Positions 1-7,335 of a stretch of 19,297 bases of DNA are shown in pieces (the stretch's first letter is position 1; the number at the start of each line of letters is the position of its first letter). Under the pieces are notes generated by a model, which worked only from the letters and a program-made list of their open reading frames with translations, searched no databases and had not been told where the DNA came from. The translations under genes and the position numbers were made by a program. The DNA is taken from contig JALWZW010000037.1 of the NCBI GenBank assembly GCA_026992595.1, forward strand, positions 1-19,297, in the 5' to 3' direction. This DNA is from Microcaldota archaeon (GTDB taxonomy: Archaea; Micrarchaeota; Micrarchaeia; Anstonellales; Bilamarchaeaceae).

Positions 1-1
1 A

Positions 2-592
2 GATAGGCGCTATCAGGCAGTGCTGCCGCTCAAAGGAAAGATTTTGAATGTGGAAAAGGCAACGCTGGACAAGATCGTGAATAGCGAGGAGATAAAGAAC
101 ATCATTCTTTCCTTAGGAACAGGATTTAAAGACGATTTTGATATAAGCAAGCTTAGGTACCACAAGATAATAATTATGACAGATGCAGATGTGGATGGAG
201 CGCACATAAGAACACTTCTCCTTACTCTATTCTACCGCTACTTTAGGCCCATAATAGAAAAGGGCTACCTATACATTGCGCAACCGCCCCTTTATAGAGT
301 AGCGAAAGGGAAAAGAGTAAAATATGTATATAATGAGAAGGAACTAGAAGAAGCGATAAAAGAGTTGGGCGGCAATGTCACCATACAGCGCTACAAAGGT
401 TTGGGAGAAATGAACCCAGAGCAGTTATGGGAAACCACCATGGACCCTGAAACGCGCACCTTAAAGAAAGTTACTATAGAGGACGCAGTGGAAGCAGACC
501 GCTTGTTCAGCATCCTGATGGGCAACGCAGTGGAGCCGCGCAGAGAGTTTATAGAGAAAAATGCGCTTATGGCAAAGAATATTGATGTGTAG
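2..592 (+). CDS. gyrB: DNA gyrase subunit B, C-terminal part (5' truncated by window edge)
   Basis: This is the 3' end of the ATPase/TOPRIM subunit of DNA gyrase, which with GyrA introduces negative supercoils. The frame is open from base 2, and the first codons read DRRYQAVLPLKGKILNVEKA, the conserved GyrB stretch before the TOPRIM metal site. The Mg-binding motif follows as TDADVDGAH (about residues 58-66 of the visible part). The usual QRYKGLGEMNPEQLWETTMD segment and the C-terminal DAVEADRLFSILMG and VEPRREFIE motifs complete a normal TOPRIM/tail region. About 196 residues are visible; the GHKL ATPase and transducer domains lie upstream of the window. The gene ends with TAG at 590-592, 9 nt before the TTG start of gyrA, so the two are evidently cotranscribed. 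An internal ATG at base 20 is not the start. Identification is very secure. Confidence 0.97.
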   Translation, partial: DRRYQAVLPLKGKILNVEKATLDKIVNSEEIKNIILSLGTGFKDDFDISKLRYHKIIIMTDADVDGAHIRTLLLTLFYRYFRPIIEKGYLYIAQPPLYRVAKGKRVKYVYNEKELEEAIKELGGNVTIQRYKGLGEMNPEQLWETTMDPETRTLKKVTIEDAVEADRLFSILMGNAVEPRREFIEKNALMAKNIDV

Positions 593-597
593 GGTGG
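592..597 (+). promoter_or_regulatory. Shine-Dalgarno site deciding the TTG start of gyrA
   Basis: GGGTGG begins at the last base of the gyrB stop codon and lies 4 nt before TTG 602. No better start exists upstream of the conserved N-terminal motif, so this site supports a non-ATG start for gyrA. Confidence 0.6.
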
Positions 598-601
598 TTA
601 A

Positions 602-2992
602 TTGGAAAAAATTATAGAGAGATGCATTGAGGAAGACCTAAAAGAGAGCTATTTAGATTATGCCATGTCTGTAATAATAGGGAGGGCGATACCAGATGTA
701 AGGGACGGTTTAAAGCCGGTGCACAGAAGGATTTTGTACGCAATGCACGAGTTAGGCAATGTGTTTGGAAAACCTTACAAAAAAAGCGCAAGAGTGGTGG
801 GAGAAACCTTAGGTAAGTACCACCCGCACGGAGACGCTGCCATATATGATGCGCTTGTAAGAATGGCCCAACCCTTCTCGCTGCGCTACCCGCTGGTAGA
901 CGGTCAGGGAAACATGGGTTCTATAGATGGGGACAGCCCCGCTGCCATGAGATATACAGAGGTAAGGTTGGCAAAAATAACAGAGGAGATGCTGGCAGAC
1001 CTGGAAAAAGAGACAGTGGATTGGCAGGATAACTTTGACGGCACCCTGAAAGAACCGCTCTATCTTCCTTCCAAACTCCCAAACCTCTTGATAAACGGCA
1101 GCACAGGGATAGCGGTAGGGATGGCAACCAACATACCTCCCCATAATTTAAAGGAAATAATAGATGCAGCCATCGCCATAATAGAGGGGAAAGGGGAAGA
1201 AGAGGTATTGAGCATAGTAAAAGGCCCTGATTTTCCCACCGGCGGTATAATAGTGGGGAAAGCAGGAATAAGAAAAGCGTATAAAACAGGGCGCGGGACT
1301 ATTAAGATAAGGGCGCGTGTAGAGAAAGATGAGAAAAGACATCTCTTGCTTATAAAAGAGATCCCTTATGAGGTGACAAAAACCGCGGTTATAGAATCCA
1401 TAGTAAATGCAGTAAAGGCGAAAAAGATAGAGGGCATAAAAGGCATCCATGACCGCTCTGATAAAAGAGGAATGGAGGTGCAAATAGAAGTTAAGCGCGA
1501 TGTGGATTTGGACATATTGATGAATCAACTTTTCGCGCACACCAACCTTCAAATAACTTACGGAATAATTAACCTTGCCATCCTTAACCGCCGCCCCAAG
1601 CTGTTCACGCTCTACGAAATGATAAACCAATTTGTAGAGTTTAGGAAGGAGATTGTAAGAAAGCGTTCGCTGTTTGAACTTAAAAAGGCGGAAGAGCGGC
1701 TGCATATAGTGGAAGGACTGCTAACCGCAATAGCGCATATAGAAGAGGTAGTAGATAAGTTAAGAAAAAGCGCCAACAGCGAGGAGGCAAAGGAGATGCT
1801 GCAGAGAGATTATAATTTAAGCGAAAAGCAAGCAGGCGCCATTTTGGATATGAAGTTATCACGGCTTATAGCATTGGAACATGATAAACTTAAAAAGGAG
1901 GCAGAGGGGTTGAGAGAGGAAATAAAGAGGTTGAGAGAGATATTGGAGAATGTTAGCAAATTGTTAGAGGTTGTGAAAAAAGAGTTGTTAGAGATAAGAG
2001 AGAAATACGGGGATGAGAGAAGGACAGAGATTGTGGAGAGCGAAGGAGAGATAAGCATAGAAGAGTTGATCCCCAACGACCCTGTGGTGCTTATACTGAC
2101 CGAAAGGGGCTATGTAAAGCGTGTGAAACTAAAAGAATACCGCCTTCAACACAGAGGAGGGAAAGGGATTATAGGGGCAGGAACAAAAGAGGAAGACCAG
2201 ATAAAAAGCGTAATAACCACCAAAAACCATAACTATGTGCTGTTCTTCAGCAGCGATGGGAAAGTGTATAAGTTAAAGGCATATCAAATACCAGAAGGGT
2301 CGCGATATAGCGCTGGAAAATATATCTACAACCTCATAAGAGCAAAGGAGATAACCTCCTGGATGTCTGTATCTGATTTTGAGAGCGATTATTTGGTGAT
2401 GCTTACCGCAAAAGGAATGGTGAAAAAAACGCCTCTGAGTGAGTTTAAAAATATAAGAAGCGACGGGATCATAGCAATAGCGCTAAAGGAAGGAGACCGC
2501 TTAGTAGAAGTGAGAAAAACAAAGGGCGACCAGGAAGTGATTGTAGTAACAAAGAAAGGGATGGCGATAAGGTTTAATGAAAAAGAAGTAAGGCCGATGG
2601 GAAGGAATACGCAGGGGGTTATAGGGATAAGGTTGAGAGAAGGTGATGAAGTGGTGGGAAGCGCGGTATGCAGGGCACCCTATCTGCTAACAATCACCAC
2701 AAAGGGCTATGGAAAAAGGACGCCTGTTGAGGAATATAGGACGCAGGGGAGAGGAGGGTACGGCATTATTAATATAAAAACCGGGGAAAAGACAGGCGAA
2801 GTGGTAGGAAGCAGGGCGGTAAGCGATAAAGAGGAGTTGATAATACTTACCAATAAAGGCACTTCCATAAGAATACCTGTAAAAGATATAGGCGTTATAG
2901 GGAGAAATACGCAAGGGGTGCGGTTAATAAAGCTAAAAGAAGGCGAAGAGGTTGCTGGCTTTTCAGTGATAAGGAAAGAAACAAATAAATAA
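602..2992 (+). CDS. gyrA: DNA gyrase subunit A
   Basis: This is the breakage-reunion subunit of DNA gyrase, 796 aa, a normal length. The N-terminal winged-helix/tower region shows DGLKPVHRRIL, GETLGKYHPHGDAA and the active-site segment AAMRYTEVRL, with the catalytic tyrosine at residue 118. The coiled coil lies at roughly 360-480. The C-terminal half (about 490-796) is a beta-pinwheel with repeated blades such as RNTQGV and GRGGYG. A GyrA-box variant QHRGGKG occupies residues 516-522; the box separates gyrase from topoisomerase IV. The start is TTG at 602: no in-frame ATG precedes conserved sequence until residue 22, and a GGGTGG motif at 592-597 lies 4 nt upstream. gyrA follows gyrB by 9 nt. 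Gyrase occurs in many Euryarchaeota and in DPANN archaea as well as bacteria, so it does not fix the domain of life. Confidence 0.97.
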   Translation: MEKIIERCIEEDLKESYLDYAMSVIIGRAIPDVRDGLKPVHRRILYAMHELGNVFGKPYKKSARVVGETLGKYHPHGDAAIYDALVRMAQPFSLRYPLVDGQGNMGSIDGDSPAAMRYTEVRLAKITEEMLADLEKETVDWQDNFDGTLKEPLYLPSKLPNLLINGSTGIAVGMATNIPPHNLKEIIDAAIAIIEGKGEEEVLSIVKGPDFPTGGIIVGKAGIRKAYKTGRGTIKIRARVEKDEKRHLLLIKEIPYEVTKTAVIESIVNAVKAKKIEGIKGIHDRSDKRGMEVQIEVKRDVDLDILMNQLFAHTNLQITYGIINLAILNRRPKLFTLYEMINQFVEFRKEIVRKRSLFELKKAEERLHIVEGLLTAIAHIEEVVDKLRKSANSEEAKEMLQRDYNLSEKQAGAILDMKLSRLIALEHDKLKKEAEGLREEIKRLREILENVSKLLEVVKKELLEIREKYGDERRTEIVESEGEISIEELIPNDPVVLILTERGYVKRVKLKEYRLQHRGGKGIIGAGTKEEDQIKSVITTKNHNYVLFFSSDGKVYKLKAYQIPEGSRYSAGKYIYNLIRAKEITSWMSVSDFESDYLVMLTAKGMVKKTPLSEFKNIRSDGIIAIALKEGDRLVEVRKTKGDQEVIVVTKKGMAIRFNEKEVRPMGRNTQGVIGIRLREGDEVVGSAVCRAPYLLTITTKGYGKRTPVEEYRTQGRGGYGIINIKTGEKTGEVVGSRAVSDKEELIILTNKGTSIRIPVKDIGVIGRNTQGVRLIKLKEGEEVAGFSVIRKETNK

Positions 2993-3022
2993 TAAAACAC
3001 CAACTAAATAAAAGAGGATAAA

Positions 3023-3625
3023 ATGGAGGAAGAAGAGATTAAGAACATTGAATATTTGATATTGCTTATTTTAGGAAAAGCAGGCGGAAAAATAAGTGTT
3101 CTTCATCTTCAAAAAATATTTTTTATACTATGGAAATTCCATCCTCAAGTAAAAAATCTGGTAGAATTTGCACCTCATCTTAAAGGACCTTATTCTTCCG
3201 ATGTTGAAGAACTTATGAAAAACCCGCATTACTTAGAAGAATGTTGGGAGTATGTCCCTCCTAACAGAAATTCTCAAAAAGAAAGAATAGAAGGAGGATA
3301 TTTAAAAATAACCAAAAGAGGGGAGAACCTCTATGAAGAACTGATTGATAAACTTCTTACTTCACAAAAAGAGGAGATACACAACCTTATAACTGCCATT
3401 AATTTAATAGTGTCTATATACAAAAAGTTAGAGTGGGACGAACTGCTCCTTTTATTATATACTGATGAAGAAAACAAAGAATTTTCTAAAAAATCAGCAC
3501 TTTCAGATTCTATTCTCAAAAACGCAGAGGAAATTATTGATAGATTAATAATAAAAGGGATAATCCCAGAAGAAAAAAGAGAAAAGATGGCCAAAAGGGT
3601 GAAAAAGGCAGTATGGTTGGGATGA
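3023..3625 (+). CDS. SocA/Panacea-like (YwgA-like) protein, possible antitoxin
   Basis: A 200-aa soluble protein that I recognise only by pattern. The first 110 residues carry a helical segment LHLQKIFFILW, then KGPYSSDVEELM and later YLKITKRGENLYEEL. This order (an L-x-LQKI-x-F helix, a GPYS turn, a winged-helix-like Y-L-x-IT-x-x-G end) is typical of the SocA/Panacea antitoxin domain and related YwgA-like proteins. The C-terminal half (about 115-200) is helical and charged, and I cannot assign it. The start has a GAGG motif at 3014-3017 with 5-nt spacing. The gene lies 30 bp after gyrA and overlaps the next gene as ATGA, so it is probably translated with it. Base composition is clearly more A/T-rich than gyrBA, with few GCG/GCC codons, which suggests separate acquisition. 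The antitoxin role is inference from fold and gene pairing. Confidence 0.5.
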   Translation: MEEEEIKNIEYLILLILGKAGGKISVLHLQKIFFILWKFHPQVKNLVEFAPHLKGPYSSDVEELMKNPHYLEECWEYVPPNRNSQKERIEGGYLKITKRGENLYEELIDKLLTSQKEEIHNLITAINLIVSIYKKLEWDELLLLLYTDEENKEFSKKSALSDSILKNAEEIIDRLIIKGIIPEEKREKMAKRVKKAVWLG

Positions 3626-3969
3626 AAGAAAAGGAAGCAGTAGGGGACAGCTCATTTTATATCGCTTTTTTATCTTCAGAAGAAATAAATGAACCAAACA
3701 TTTTAGAAGAGATTATAAAAAAACAAAAATTTGCAATGGTAGAAAAAATAAAGTCCCTAAATTATCATGCCACCAAAATAAGTTATTTATTAAACAGTAT
3801 AATTACGCTGCAAGAACTGCAAAAAATAAGTGCATTAGCAAGAGAAAATGAGAAAATAATACCATATTTTGAAGAAAAAGAATACTTTAAAAAAGAGGGC
3901 AAAAAGATTATAAATTCAATAAAAAATAAGCCGCAAACACAACAGAAACTATTTGATATAGATATTTAA
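3622..3969 (+). CDS. Small protein with PIN-like N-terminus, possible toxin partner
   Basis: A small protein of 115 aa from ATG 3622, or 118 aa from ATG 3613. I prefer 3622 because it forms an ATGA overlap with the stop of the upstream gene. Near its N-terminus it reads AVGDSSFYIAFLSSEE, resembling the first strand of PIN ribonucleases (hydrophobic residues, then D-[ST]-[SN]-hydrophobic-LIA) with its first catalytic aspartate. The other expected PIN acids, especially the late T-x-D-x-x-F strand, are not evident: the second half is lysine-rich helix ending in QKLFDIDI. It may be a degenerate or atypical PIN protein, or the likeness may be chance. Composition is A/T-rich like its partner. Together they have the layout of a toxin-antitoxin pair, antitoxin first, but no toxin function is shown. 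Its stop overlaps by 4 bp the end of the convergent amidohydrolase gene. Confidence 0.45.
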   Translation: MKEKEAVGDSSFYIAFLSSEEINEPNILEEIIKKQKFAMVEKIKSLNYHATKISYLLNSIITLQELQKISALARENEKIIPYFEEKEYFKKEGKKIINSIKNKPQTQQKLFDIDI

Positions 3970-5099
3970 ACTCCTTCCCCAATCTCCTCACCCTCTCCAA
4001 ATGTTGCAATGATGCGGGAGGAGAGGGAGAAAGGGTCGCCGTCCCAGCATGCAAAAGACGCCCATTTGCCCTTTTCAATAACACCTGCAGGGATGCCTAA
4101 GATTCCAGCAGGGACAGCGCAGATATGCTTAAGCGCCTCTGCTTTTGAAACCCCAAACCTCAATAAAAAGCGTAGTTGGAGAAGAAGATTTCGCGCCAAA
4201 ACCACGGGATGGTCAGTCATCACAGCAAAATTGACGCCCGCATCAAGAATTTTACCAACATTTCTCCAGTTCTCATTAAGAAGTTCCACTTTATAGGCGT
4301 GGCTGTCTAAAGGGCCGTAAACCACCGAAAGGTTGGCCCGCTTCACTTCTTCAAAAACCTCTTTTCTATGCACATCGCACAAATGGTCAAAAACCGCTTT
4401 AATACCAAACTCCTTAATAAGGCGAATGCCGTTAAGCACATCATCCCCTTTATGAACATGGATTCTTAAATGATGTTTTCCCTCTAAAATCTCCAGCGCC
4501 ACCTTCTCGCTCAACTCTAACTCCTCTATCTCTTTCTTATCCTTCTCAATAAGCGCTTTCGCATTCTTTGCTTCAAAAAGCGCCTTTCTTAAAAGGTAAA
4601 AAACCCCTCCGCGCGTGGAAGGGCGCGTTCCTTTCCATTCCTCAGTGCTTTTGGGGTTGTAGCCCAAAGCGCATTTTATACCGCCTTCCTTTATATAAGC
4701 GTCTTTAATGATGCGCTTAAAATTCCTTACCACCGCGCCCTTGCCCCCTACCACATTGCCGCTTCCTGGCAAAATGCAGGAATAGAGAACGCCATGGTCC
4801 ACCGCATCCTGAAAGCACTTATCCTCCATAATAACCGCGTCTCTTACATCCAAGCCAAAATTAACGCTGTCCATCTCTTCATTAACATCACCCTCTGTAT
4901 AAGGTTCTCCAAAGCGGTCTAGCCCTATATGGCTGTGCGCATCAATAAAAGCAGGAGTTATATAATCGTAAGAGCCAAACACCTCGCAGGAAGGTTTAGA
5001 TTTTGAAATCTCCACAAACTCTTTTTCAAAAACCAGGAAAACCTCTTCTAAAAGCCGCCCATCACCTGTAAAAACCTTTTTTCCAAATACCGCTTTCAT
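3966..5099 (-). CDS. Amidohydrolase, imidazolonepropionase-like
   Basis: A metal-dependent hydrolase of the amidohydrolase superfamily (COG1228-like), 377 aa from ATG 5099. The N-terminal beta-sandwich strand leads to DAHSHIGLD with the metal-binding H55-x-H57. Further candidate ligands are H214 and H216 (RIHVHKGDD), H239 (FDHLCDVH) and D296 (MTDHPVV). The C-terminus has the usual AGILGIPAGVIEKGKWASF and WDGDPF segment that closes the sandwich domain. The substrate cannot be told from sequence; a cyclic amide or dipeptide-like bond is typical of relatives. An in-frame codon at 5120 would add 7 residues, but 5099 is better: it forms an ATGA overlap with the upstream hydrolase stop and has a perfect GGAGGTG 5 nt upstream. 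It is the last gene of the minus-strand run and converges on the PIN-like gene. Confidence 0.88.
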   Translation of the reverse strand: MKAVFGKKVFTGDGRLLEEVFLVFEKEFVEISKSKPSCEVFGSYDYITPAFIDAHSHIGLDRFGEPYTEGDVNEEMDSVNFGLDVRDAVIMEDKCFQDAVDHGVLYSCILPGSGNVVGGKGAVVRNFKRIIKDAYIKEGGIKCALGYNPKSTEEWKGTRPSTRGGVFYLLRKALFEAKNAKALIEKDKKEIEELELSEKVALEILEGKHHLRIHVHKGDDVLNGIRLIKEFGIKAVFDHLCDVHRKEVFEEVKRANLSVVYGPLDSHAYKVELLNENWRNVGKILDAGVNFAVMTDHPVVLARNLLLQLRFLLRFGVSKAEALKHICAVPAGILGIPAGVIEKGKWASFACWDGDPFSLSSRIIATFGEGEEIGEGV

Positions 5100-5809
5100 T
5101 CCAACACCTCCACAAGCCATTTGTGCAAAGAGGAGAGCATTTGGGAAAAATGCTGCGGCTCTTTGAAAAAGTGGTCTGCGCCGCTAATAACCTTCAGTTC
5201 TCCGCCTGTTAAAGAGGCGATCTGTCGGGCATGGCTCAAAGGCACTGTAACATCTTTATCGCCATGAACCACGAAAACAGGGCAGGAAATCGCCTCAGCA
5301 ACAGAGCGCATATCTAAAAATCGCGCCTCATTGTAAACGCCATAGTGCCAAGGGGTGTTGAAAAGCTTTATAAAGCCCTCGCGTTCCCATTGCTCCAAGC
5401 GCTCTTTAGAAAAGCGCTCCTCCCAAAGCGCCTTAGGGTCAAACACCGGGCATTTAAGAGCCAAAGCATCTAAACGCTCATAATAGGCAGTAATTAAACT
5501 TACAGGGCCTGTGAAACTAGAGCCCACTAAAGCAATCTTTTTGTATTTTTTAGAAGCGTACTTATAAACAGCGCGGGCGCTTGCCACCGCTTTAGAGGTT
5601 GTTAAAAAGCGCACATCGCCCTCGCTTTCCCCATGCCCCCACATATCGTAAGCAATAACTGAGAGATTGCTTGAGGTCAAGCGCTCTAAAAGGGCGCGGT
5701 TGGTGCGGCTCCGCTTGTCAGAAAGATAACCATGCCCTAAAATAACAACTTTATCACTCCTATACTCCTCAATAAACGCCACTTTTCCAAATTCCGAATT
5801 TACAAACAT
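5096..5809 (-). CDS. Alpha/beta-fold hydrolase
   Basis: A 237-aa cytoplasmic serine hydrolase with a complete-looking fold. The oxyanion strand is VVILGHGYLS (HG at 26-27), followed by the YDMWGHGESEG loop (D55-E61). The nucleophile elbow is VGSSFTG, with Ser98 in G-S-S-F-T, so the usual last Gly of G-x-S-x-G is Thr. The acid is probably D186 in FVVHGDKDVTVP and the base is H213 in GADHFF. There is no signal peptide, so it probably acts on a small intracellular ester or amide. ATG 5809 is preferred over GTG 5812. A TATA-like TATTTAAAC lies about 28 nt upstream in the 33-nt gap, consistent with a leaderless start. It overlaps the amidohydrolase by ATGA, so the two are translationally coupled and may act on related substrates. 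The substrate is unknown. Confidence 0.88.
   Translation of the reverse strand: MFVNSEFGKVAFIEEYRSDKVVILGHGYLSDKRSRTNRALLERLTSSNLSVIAYDMWGHGESEGDVRFLTTSKAVASARAVYKYASKKYKKIALVGSSFTGPVSLITAYYERLDALALKCPVFDPKALWEERFSKERLEQWEREGFIKLFNTPWHYGVYNEARFLDMRSVAEAISCPVFVVHGDKDVTVPLSHARQIASLTGGELKVISGADHFFKEPQHFSQMLSSLHKWLVEVLE
5105..5111 (-). promoter_or_regulatory. Strong Shine-Dalgarno site of the amidohydrolase gene
   Basis: The minus strand reads GGAGGTG, a full match to the anti-SD core, 5 nt before ATG 5099. It lies inside the 3' end of the alpha/beta hydrolase gene and settles the choice of 5099 over 5120. Confidence 0.75.
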
Positions 5810-5830
5810 CACATAAAATAAAGAATAAAC

Positions 5831-5840
5831 AGTTTAAATA
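5831..5840 (-). promoter_or_regulatory. TATA-like box before the hydrolase/amidohydrolase pair
   Basis: The minus strand reads TATTTAAACT, centred about 28 nt before ATG 5809 in the short gap after the 232-aa gene. That is the distance expected for a leaderless archaeal transcript. It suggests the two enzymes can be transcribed apart from the secreted-protein genes upstream. Confidence 0.4.
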
Positions 5841-5842
5841 AC

Positions 5843-6541
5843 TCATCTTTTGGGAACAACATCGCCCAGAGAATGGTTGGAAAGCGCCAAACGCGCAACA
5901 TATCTTTTAGCGGTTTCTTCCACATCGCCCCTTTCCGCCTCTTCCAGCGCTCTCTCGCCATCCTTCCCTAAAATGCGATAGACCATCTTTTTCACATTTT
6001 CCCTCTTCGCTTTATCGGTCTCCTCCTCCCACGAACGAAGGTTTTGGAGGATAAGAAGGTAAAGGCCATCGTAAAACTGAGAATGTCTTATAGCCATTTC
6101 TGCCACCTCTCGCTCAACAGAACGGTGAATGTCTTTATTTTCCTCATGAATTGCTGCCAAAACTTCCTGCATACTAAAGCCCGCTTCCAACAAATCACGC
6201 ATAATATCGCGCGCCTCTTGGCTTGAGCGGGCGGCCCTCATAGCATGGCGGCAGAAAAGTTGGCGGGCAGCACGACTTAACGCTTCATCTTCAATTCTAT
6301 TAAACAGTTGGCAAGAGGTTTTAAAACAGGATTGACGATCCCTCCTTTCTTCTAACATCTGAAAAGCTTGGAATACATAGAATAAATCACGCGCGGTCGC
6401 TTTTTGCACCGATTCAGAAGAAAGCCCCCTTTGCGCCAAATATTGAACAACGCTATCTCGCTCTTCCTGCACAACAGCCACCGCCTCTTCTTCTGAAAGA
6501 TTTCTAAGGCGGGAGGCAAGGTCTGCTTTTAACGCTTCCAT
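5843..6541 (-). CDS. Helical protein of unknown function (232 aa)
   Basis: I do not recognise this protein. It is hydrophilic, almost wholly helical and rich in Glu, Arg and Ala (EEEAVAVVQEERDSVVQYLA near the start, KAKRENVKKMVYRILGKDG near 185-203). It has no signal peptide or membrane segment, so it should be cytoplasmic. It has three cysteines, all between residues about 70 and 97. The short repeating helical hairpins could form a solenoid like HEAT or TPR, but no consensus is clear. The start ATG 6541 overlaps the end of the upstream thermonuclease gene by 13 bp, with a GGTGGG motif about 10 nt upstream, so it is cotranscribed with the secreted-protein genes. It could be a cytoplasmic partner or regulator of that cluster; this rests on position only. 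Confidence 0.75.
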   Translation of the reverse strand: MEALKADLASRLRNLSEEEAVAVVQEERDSVVQYLAQRGLSSESVQKATARDLFYVFQAFQMLEERRDRQSCFKTSCQLFNRIEDEALSRAARQLFCRHAMRAARSSQEARDIMRDLLEAGFSMQEVLAAIHEENKDIHRSVEREVAEMAIRHSQFYDGLYLLILQNLRSWEEETDKAKRENVKKMVYRILGKDGERALEEAERGDVEETAKRYVARLALSNHSLGDVVPKR

Positions 6542-7335
6542 ATAATGCTATCCCACCGCACATTTAAGTAATTTACGCGCAAAACATGGAAACCTTTTTC
6601 ATCCACTAAATAAGCGGCATCCCATTCATTATCCCACACTGCAGCGCAGCCCTTTTTACACCAAAAGTTAGCGCCCTCTCCGCACCCCACAATTATGCGG
6701 TAAGTGGCATTGGGGGAAAGGGTGAAATTGAGCGGGAAGCGGTTTTTGGAAGAGGAATCGCGCAAAGTCCAGCCGCGCAAATCGCATTCAAAAGCACACC
6801 CATTGCTTATATTCGCCTCTTCCCCGCCTTCACAATCATTGCCCGGCGGGTCCATAAGCACAGAAAGGGAGAGGCAGGGGGCGCATTTGTGGGCAGAGGC
6901 CCATATTCCCCGCCTCCTCTCAAATGCCCTTTTTTCCGCGTTTAATATTTTTTCCTTATATTTAAAATTAGGGGCTATGAAGAAGGCGGTGGCAAGCCCC
7001 TCTTCCACTAAAAGCGCATTTATATGCTTGCCGCCTGCAAAAAGGTGAGCCAAGCGCCTTCCATAGCGGTCGCGCTTCTTTTTATCATACTCCAAATAAA
7101 CGCTTTTGCCCTCTACCAACTCCTTTAACCGCGCCTTTGCCTCTTCATAAAACAACTCGCCCTTTTCAGGCGCGTTGATGCCTAAAAGCCGCACTTTTTG
7201 CCCATCTTCCAAAATTAGAGTGTCTCCATCCACCACCTTTTCTACATACACAGTTTCCATAAGCGCAGAAGAGGGGGGAGAGGGGGAAGATAAGCATCCG
7301 AGAAAAAGGAGAAAGATTAAGAATAGACGGGACAA
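6529..7335 (-). CDS. Secreted thermonuclease (SNase) with lamin-tail-like domain
   Basis: A 268-aa exported nuclease. Residues 1-14 are a short hydrophobic signal ending LFLGC, which may be a lipobox with Cys14 as anchor. Residues 27-148 are a staphylococcal-nuclease domain: VVDGDT (D36, D38), VRLLGINAPE (R49, N54 where SNase has Asp40, E57) and DRYGRRLAHLF (R93, equivalent to SNase Arg87). Residues about 172-268 match the lamin-tail/LTD pattern: EEANISNG, DLRGWTLRD, then FTLSPNATYRIIVG and AAVWDNEWDAAYLVDEKG, with several cysteines that may form disulfides. Extracellular SNases cut DNA and RNA to short products; the tail domain probably tethers the enzyme to DNA or the cell surface. The start is TTG 7335 with GGAGGAG 5 nt upstream. 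It overlaps the 866-aa gene by 19 bp and the 232-aa gene by 13 bp. Confidence 0.88.
   Translation of the reverse strand: MSRLFLIFLLFLGCLSSPSPPSSALMETVYVEKVVDGDTLILEDGQKVRLLGINAPEKGELFYEEAKARLKELVEGKSVYLEYDKKKRDRYGRRLAHLFAGGKHINALLVEEGLATAFFIAPNFKYKEKILNAEKRAFERRRGIWASAHKCAPCLSLSVLMDPPGNDCEGGEEANISNGCAFECDLRGWTLRDSSSKNRFPLNFTLSPNATYRIIVGCGEGANFWCKKGCAAVWDNEWDAAYLVDEKGFHVLRVNYLNVRWDSIIWKR

Noticed and set aside
1148..1705. A 185-codon open frame on the minus strand inside gyrA
   Set aside because: It is antisense to conserved GyrA motifs, and its Tyr/Phe/Leu-rich product is typical of reverse reading of A/T-rich codons.
3622..3969. Firm assignment as a PIN ribonuclease toxin
   Set aside because: Only the first motif fits; the later acidic residues of the PIN site are not visible.
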